This document shows, in pieces, positions 58,240 through 64,000 of a stretch of 64,000 nucleotides of DNA. The notes under the pieces were generated by a model. It did not search any database. It was not told the DNA's origin and saw only the letters and a program-made list of their open reading frames with translations. Made by a program: the position numbers and the translations under genes. How positions within the stretch are numbered: position 1 is the first letter of the stretch; each line of letters begins with the position of its first letter. Source of the stretch: Papilionanthe hookeriana x Papilionanthe teres (Eukaryota > Streptophyta > Magnoliopsida > Asparagales > Orchidaceae); contig CM040423.1 in assembly GCA_022702705.1 (NCBI GenBank), positions 121,143,738 to 121,207,737 on the forward strand. Direction: 5' to 3'.

Positions 58240-60938
58240 TAAAATGATAACTCAAATTTAAAATATTAAAAGACTTAATCATTAAACCAAAATTAAATTA
58301 TTAAACTCTTTCTAAATTTCAATTAAAATTAAAAATAAAATTAAATTAAAAATTAAATTAAATTAAAGTAAATTAAATTAAATTAAATTAAATTAAATTA
58401 AATCAAATTTAAATTAAATTAAATCAAACAAATTAAATTAAATTAAATTAAATTAAATTAAATTAAATTAAAATTAAAAGTAAAATTAAATTAAAGATTA
58501 AATTAAATTAAATTAAATGAATAAACAAATTAAATTAAATTAAATAAATAAATTAAATTAAATTAAATTAGACTAAATTAAATTAAAACAAATTAAATTA
58601 AATAAAATAAAATAAAATAAAAACATATTAAATTAAATTAAATTAAATTAAATTAAATCAAATTAAATTAAAATTAAATCAAATTAAATTAAATTAAAGG
58701 AAATTAAATCAAATTAAACTAAATTAATTTAACATCAAATCAAACTAAATTGAATTAAATTAAATTAAATTAAAATTAAAATTAAATTAAATTAAATTTA
58801 ATTTAAAATTAAATTGAATTAAATAACATCACCTAAAACAGAAAGAAATTAAATATAAAGCAACTTGAACACTATTCCAAATTTAAACCCATTAATTGAA
58901 TTTAAACTAAATCACAAACCATTTGAACACCAATTTACCCTCGAAAGCTTTAGTTGTCATAACTCCTAAACAGAATATTAAATGAAATGTTACTTCACTT
59001 ATAGGACATTTAAACATCCTAGTTCACTGAGTAAGATAATAACAAAACTTAACCAAACCTCGGGCAATTAATTCATTTGTGTAATTGAATTCATTTGGAC
59101 TTAAAACAATCCTAGAAATATTGAAAAGATGTTTAAGATTTGCCTTAAGCACTTCCTCGATATGATAGGATGTTCATAAGAACAATTGAACTTAACTGTT
59201 CTTTGATGAAGAAAATCGTCTTCAAACCAAAACACAAGGAACCTAGACGTCATAGGAAATGATTAGCTATAGGATTAGGAACTTGGTAGAAAACCATAAC
59301 CCTTCCCTTAGCTTTACCTAGGAACTTGCTTAAATATTCTAATTGTGTTTTAAGTGCAGCTTGAGATGACGGGAAGACCCTCCAGGTACGGCTTTATTTT
59401 ATTGCAATTTACTTTCTTGCAATTTACATTATTGCAATTTATTTAACCGCATTGCACTTACTTTTCTTGCATGATAAACAACTGTTGCATGAAAACCCAC
59501 ACCTTTAGGATAGTCCCCGAAACCGAAACCAAAACTAAATTAAAAGTCATTGCAAGATAAAATTCACCGCCACAACATTCCAAAATATAAAACAACTCAA
59601 AATTTAATCACAAACGGAACACAAAACTACAATTACAACTAAATTAAAACGTCCCGTTGGATGATCGGGAATACCTCGAATGATGTAACCTACGTGTTGC
59701 TAACGGGATTTCCCACGTGTCTAAATGAAAGTGTGGAACTCATTCAGTTGAGTTTAGCAAACTCATCCGGACTAAGTGAATCCGATAAAAATAACGATGC
59801 CGAAGGATGGAACCGCGGGATCTTAACCGGTGTTGTTATAATCAACTTTAAGATTTGTTTTAATTAAAATATTGAAAACACTTGGAAATTAAGATTTTCT
59901 CTAAACCAAAACACTTTTCTCATCCCCTGATTTATGACTTCTAAAACTAAACCTCTGCAACAACAAGGAGCTCGGAGCATGGTGGGCAGCACGGCCATCG
60001 TCATCAGCAAAAACCTGAATCTACATCAGCAAAACTGTCTTAGAATTAAGCAAAAAAGCCATAGGACTTCGAGGTAGTTTGCCTAGTGCAACATAAATCC
60101 TCAGCTCTTCGTTAGGCATTTGCATTGCAAATTAAGCCCTAACCGGTCTTAGGATTCCGAGGTAGTCGTCTGACACGACATAAACCCTCACATCTTCGAG
60201 GCTATTTGTATGATTCTATCATATAAATATAAGTCCTAATTAATTAAAATTGACAAAATCAAAACATTAAATAGACATTAGGACTTTCCTAAATTCAAGC
60301 CAAACAAAAGGATAGTCGGGAAATCACCGAAGTTCACTTCGAATCTGTGATTTCTCCTACTTTTCTTCCTTTGAATTCCCAAAACAAAAGGTTCCAAATT
60401 TGATCCACTCCCTATTGAAATTCCAAAATTCAATCCCGTGAAAATTTAAACTTTGAAATTCTTGAGAGCAGAATTATTGATTATTATCGAGAGTTTTCTT
60501 AGGTGATTCCCGTCACTTAAGATGTAATTAACTATAGGGGCTTGCCCTTATAGGGAATTTTAAAGAACCCGAGTAATATAAACCCCGTTTAATGCTTTCA
60601 TATTAAGCGAGGGAATTTGTCGGCTTATAAAATTGGTTCGCAGACCAAACGGATGTCACAAATCTTCTAGTTTATTTAATCGAGCCCCACCATAAAGCAG
60701 TGTGTCTATCCTTAGGGATAGATACACGGTTTGTGGTGTGGTGTTCGTTTATATAAACTATTTGGGATGGGAGATCAGTTTGATTTCATATCTTAAAATT
60801 TTTCAAACTTAAAATTATTTTCAAAATCAAATACTACTTTTCAAATTATTTATTTAAACTAAATTAAAAATACGCCGACAACTTCTGTTAGGTGACCCCT
60901 TTTCAAAATAAAACACATAACCTTAAAATATGCCGACA
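58240..60938 (+). repeat. LTR end in plus orientation, possible 3' LTR of E1
   Basis: The reverse complement of the 33215-35690 type sequence: the AT-rich part with a long TTAAA microsatellite, the conserved hairpin block (59660-59770), and the terminal CCTTAAAATATGCCGACA ending at 60938. It joins head-to-head with the E2 5' LTR at about 58235-58240. It has the orientation and position expected of the E1 3' LTR, but the flanking 5 bp (gttgg) do not match those before the E1 5' LTR (aggtc). Confidence 0.75.
58325..58815. repeat. (TTAAA)n microsatellite
   Basis: About 490 bp of mostly TTAAA units with AATCA, AAACA and AATAA variants. It is the expanded counterpart of the run at 35335-35660. 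Confidence 0.8.
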
Positions 60939-62255
<1,317 letters not shown>

Positions 62256-62268
62256 AAGTTTGGGGGAT
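62256..62268 (+). promoter_or_regulatory. Polypurine tract of LTR-B element
   Basis: AAGTTTGGGGGAT stands directly before the LTR start TGATCCATAA at 62271. This word is widespread at the 3' end of plant Ty3/gypsy elements. Confidence 0.75.
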
Positions 62269-62462
62269 TTTGATCCATAAAAAAATACTTATTTTTATGC
62301 CTTGATTTTTATCAATTTCTAAGGATATTATGCTTTAATGAAAGATATTTTTGTGTTTTTGGATGTAGGTGATGTAAAAAGGAACAAAAAAGGAAAAAGG
62401 GTGAAAAAGGAGCAAAAAGGAGCAAAAAGGAGCAAAATACAAGAATTATAAAAAATTATGGC

Positions 62463-62500
62463 CTGGCGCCTAGGCGCCAGAAGTTGGCGCCTATGCGCCA
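62463..62500. promoter_or_regulatory. First pair of GGCGCC palindromes in LTR-B U3
   Basis: CTGGCGCCTAGGCGCCAG (62463-62480) is a perfect 18-bp palindrome. TGGCGCCTATGCGCCA (62485-62500) is a near-perfect one. The centres are 21 bp apart. GC-rich in an AT-rich LTR, upstream of the TATA box. Confidence 0.55.
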
Positions 62501-62707
62501 GACTCGATACAGAAACTGTCAAGTTTTTGACGACTTTTGGATGGTTATTTTGACGAATTAAGCGATTATTGGACATTCTAGAAGATTGGCAGTTGTTCCT
62601 TGATAATAGGACATGTGATACATTGCATTTGGACTCTCCAAAACGGTTTTAATGGCGAAGAGGTGCTAGCCAAAGTGAAGAGTTGCGAAGAACTGGACGC
62701 GGTGTCC

Positions 62708-62742
62708 GGCGCCTAGGCGCCAGATTCCGGCGCCTAGGCGCC
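62708..62742. promoter_or_regulatory. Second pair of GGCGCC palindromes in LTR-B U3
   Basis: GGCGCCTAGGCGCC occurs at 62708-62721 and again at 62729-62742, each a perfect 14-bp palindrome. The centres are 21 bp apart, as in the first pair, and lie about 100 and 80 bp upstream of the TATA box. Confidence 0.55.
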
Positions 62743-62815
62743 AGACAGACCTTCTATAAGATTCATTGAATGTGGACATGTTTTGAAGATGTACCTCAAG
62801 ACAACCCTTGAAGCC

Positions 62816-62823
62816 TATAAATA
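62816..62823 (+). promoter_or_regulatory. TATA box of LTR-B
   Basis: TATAAATA in the context AAGCCTATAAATAGGAGTCC. The leader downstream is CA/CT-rich, as usual for plant LTR transcripts. Confidence 0.7.
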
Positions 62824-64000
62824 GGAGTCCACTCCTTCAGAAAAACGTGCCCCCATTGTAACCCCTATCTCTTAGCCACTTTAGGATCTCTCATCTTTAG
62901 AGAGAGAAATAGAGAGAGAAATTTAGGGCCACTTTTATTTAGTTTAGTGAGTTTATTTTCAAGTTGTTGCATCTGGAGTTCATTACACTGTGGAGTCAGT
63001 AGGAATCAGAAGATATGTAGAAGAAATATTTGAGATAAGTATTTTATTTTTGATTCAAAGTTTATTTATTATGTTTTGCTGTTTATATTCAATGTGTTCT
63101 GAATAGTTAGTTTACTTTCTTCCTTCAATTAGAAAAATATAAATAAGATAATATAAAATTCGATGGAGAATTGAAAATCAAAATATTTTCAAAACATTGT
63201 GATGATATTAATACCTGATCTTACTTTACTTTTTAAATTGGCCATTTAAATTGTTAAAACCTGTTGAAGAGTTTTGAGACCTAGAAGGAGAAGAACTCTT
63301 AACTTGTAGATGTCACATGAATCCTTGGGTAGTCGAAGGCCATGCGCGGGCTATTCAAGGTAAAGTGCAAATAAATAGGAAGATAATATTTAAAGGGCGT
63401 AGAATTGATAAGTTTTTAGAGTGACAGACTAAATTCTTATAATTTGATTTATAGATAAGGAAAGGGTCACTAGTAGGGCCGACCATAGCCACCCTTAGGC
63501 ATCTAGTAGTGTGAGCCTAGATTAACCCATTCTACCAACAATACATCCGGACCTGATCTGTAGATTAGCCAATGTTCTTTGCGCTTGGATCAAAGGGTAA
63601 AAAATATGAATGCTTCTATTTGGCACAATACCATAATATAAATTCTCCAATGAATATTAAATTATCTTAAAAATCTTGGATTAATTGAAAGGAAGAAAGT
63701 TGTTTGTTTTATATTATTTTCACAAAATCATTTTCTTATTATTGTTTTCTTTACCTGAATCTAGTAAATGAAAAGTAATTTATAGTTAGATTAAAATACA
63801 AAAAAATTTTGAAATACAATATTTAAATATTTATTACCATTTTTCCCGTGGGATCGATACTGAGGTATTTGTTTCAAAGCCCTTTATTACTTGAAACGAT
63901 ATGTATACTTGCGTAGTACCCAAAAAGTATATAAAATATTTTCCTTTAAAATTATATTTTGTTATATAAACATATATTTAAAAAGTATTAATCACTAACG

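Larger units (their letters stand above)
62271..64000 (+). repeat. LTR-B, 3' LTR in plus orientation (runs to window edge)
   Basis: Starts TGATCCATAA after the polypurine tract. Contains two pairs of GC-rich palindromes, a TATA box (62816-62823), a leader with AGAGAGAGAAATAGAGAGAG, and near the end CCGTGGGATCGATACTGAGG and ATGTATACTTGCGTAG. The last two are shared with the reversed copy at 23078-24161. The terminal base lies at or just beyond the window edge. Confidence 0.78.

Noticed and set aside
62328..62576. 82-codon minus-strand frame with an N-terminal basic and C-terminal hydrophobic part
   Set aside because: It lies antisense within the LTR-B U3 across the palindromes; openness is explained by the A-rich plus strand.

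Overview
This is repeat-only plant nuclear DNA. I find no convincing host gene, tRNA, rRNA or CRISPR array. The window is filled by old, nested LTR retrotransposons of the Ty3/gypsy Tat (Ogre-like) lineage. That placement rests on the order gag, aspartic protease, reverse transcriptase, RNase H, a second plant-type 'archaeal' RNase H, integrase. It is supported by primer binding sites of the GGCGACTC...GGGGA kind, GGGGG-bearing polypurine tracts, very long LTRs, and tandem arrays in the 3' untranslated region. Dual RNase H Tat elements are known from land plants, so the source is a plant, probably one with a large, repeat-rich genome. All homology statements come from reading by eye; no alignment was run.

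Layout. E4 (minus strand, 1-8990) has its 3' LTR at 1-5704, then a polypurine tract, a tandem array and part of an AlkB-like gene. E3 (minus, about 8995-20130) is an old, AT-rich copy with a short LTR stub, tandem array, AlkB-like gene, integrase, RNase H domains, a deleted RT core, protease, gag, leader, PBS and a 5' LTR fragment. From 20130 to 23025 lie three families of tandem repeats. From 23052 to 24161 there is a reversed LTR of a second family (LTR-B). E1 (plus, 24162-33214) has a 5' LTR part, gag, protease, RT and RNase H, and is cut inside its second RNase H by E2. E2 (minus, 33215-58235) is the most complete: 3' LTR 33215-40583, PPT, tandem array, AlkB-like gene, integrase, RNase H domains, RT, protease, gag, leader, PBS and a truncated 5' LTR. 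A plus-oriented LTR end (58240-60938), perhaps the 3' LTR of E1, follows. Last come the 3' internal end, PPT and LTR of another LTR-B element (60939-64000).

The main discovery candidate is an extra gene between integrase and the 3' tandem array in E2, E3 and E4. It encodes a 2-oxoglutarate/Fe(II) dioxygenase domain of the plant ALKBH9/ALKBH10 type, the family of RNA N6-methyladenosine demethylases. In E2 all metal and 2-oxoglutarate ligands can be read, although the frame is broken. In E2 and E3 the gene starts a few bases after a strong splice-acceptor sequence, suggesting expression from a spliced subgenomic RNA, as for env-like genes. Three separately decayed copies at the same position indicate a stable component of the family rather than a one-off capture. 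A plausible but untested role is removal of m6A from the element's own RNA.

Every element looks inactive now: stop codons, frameshifts and deletions occur in all of them. Some frameshifts in E2 fall in patches where CTG/CAG in sister copies is replaced by CG-containing strings, which may be a sequencing artefact.
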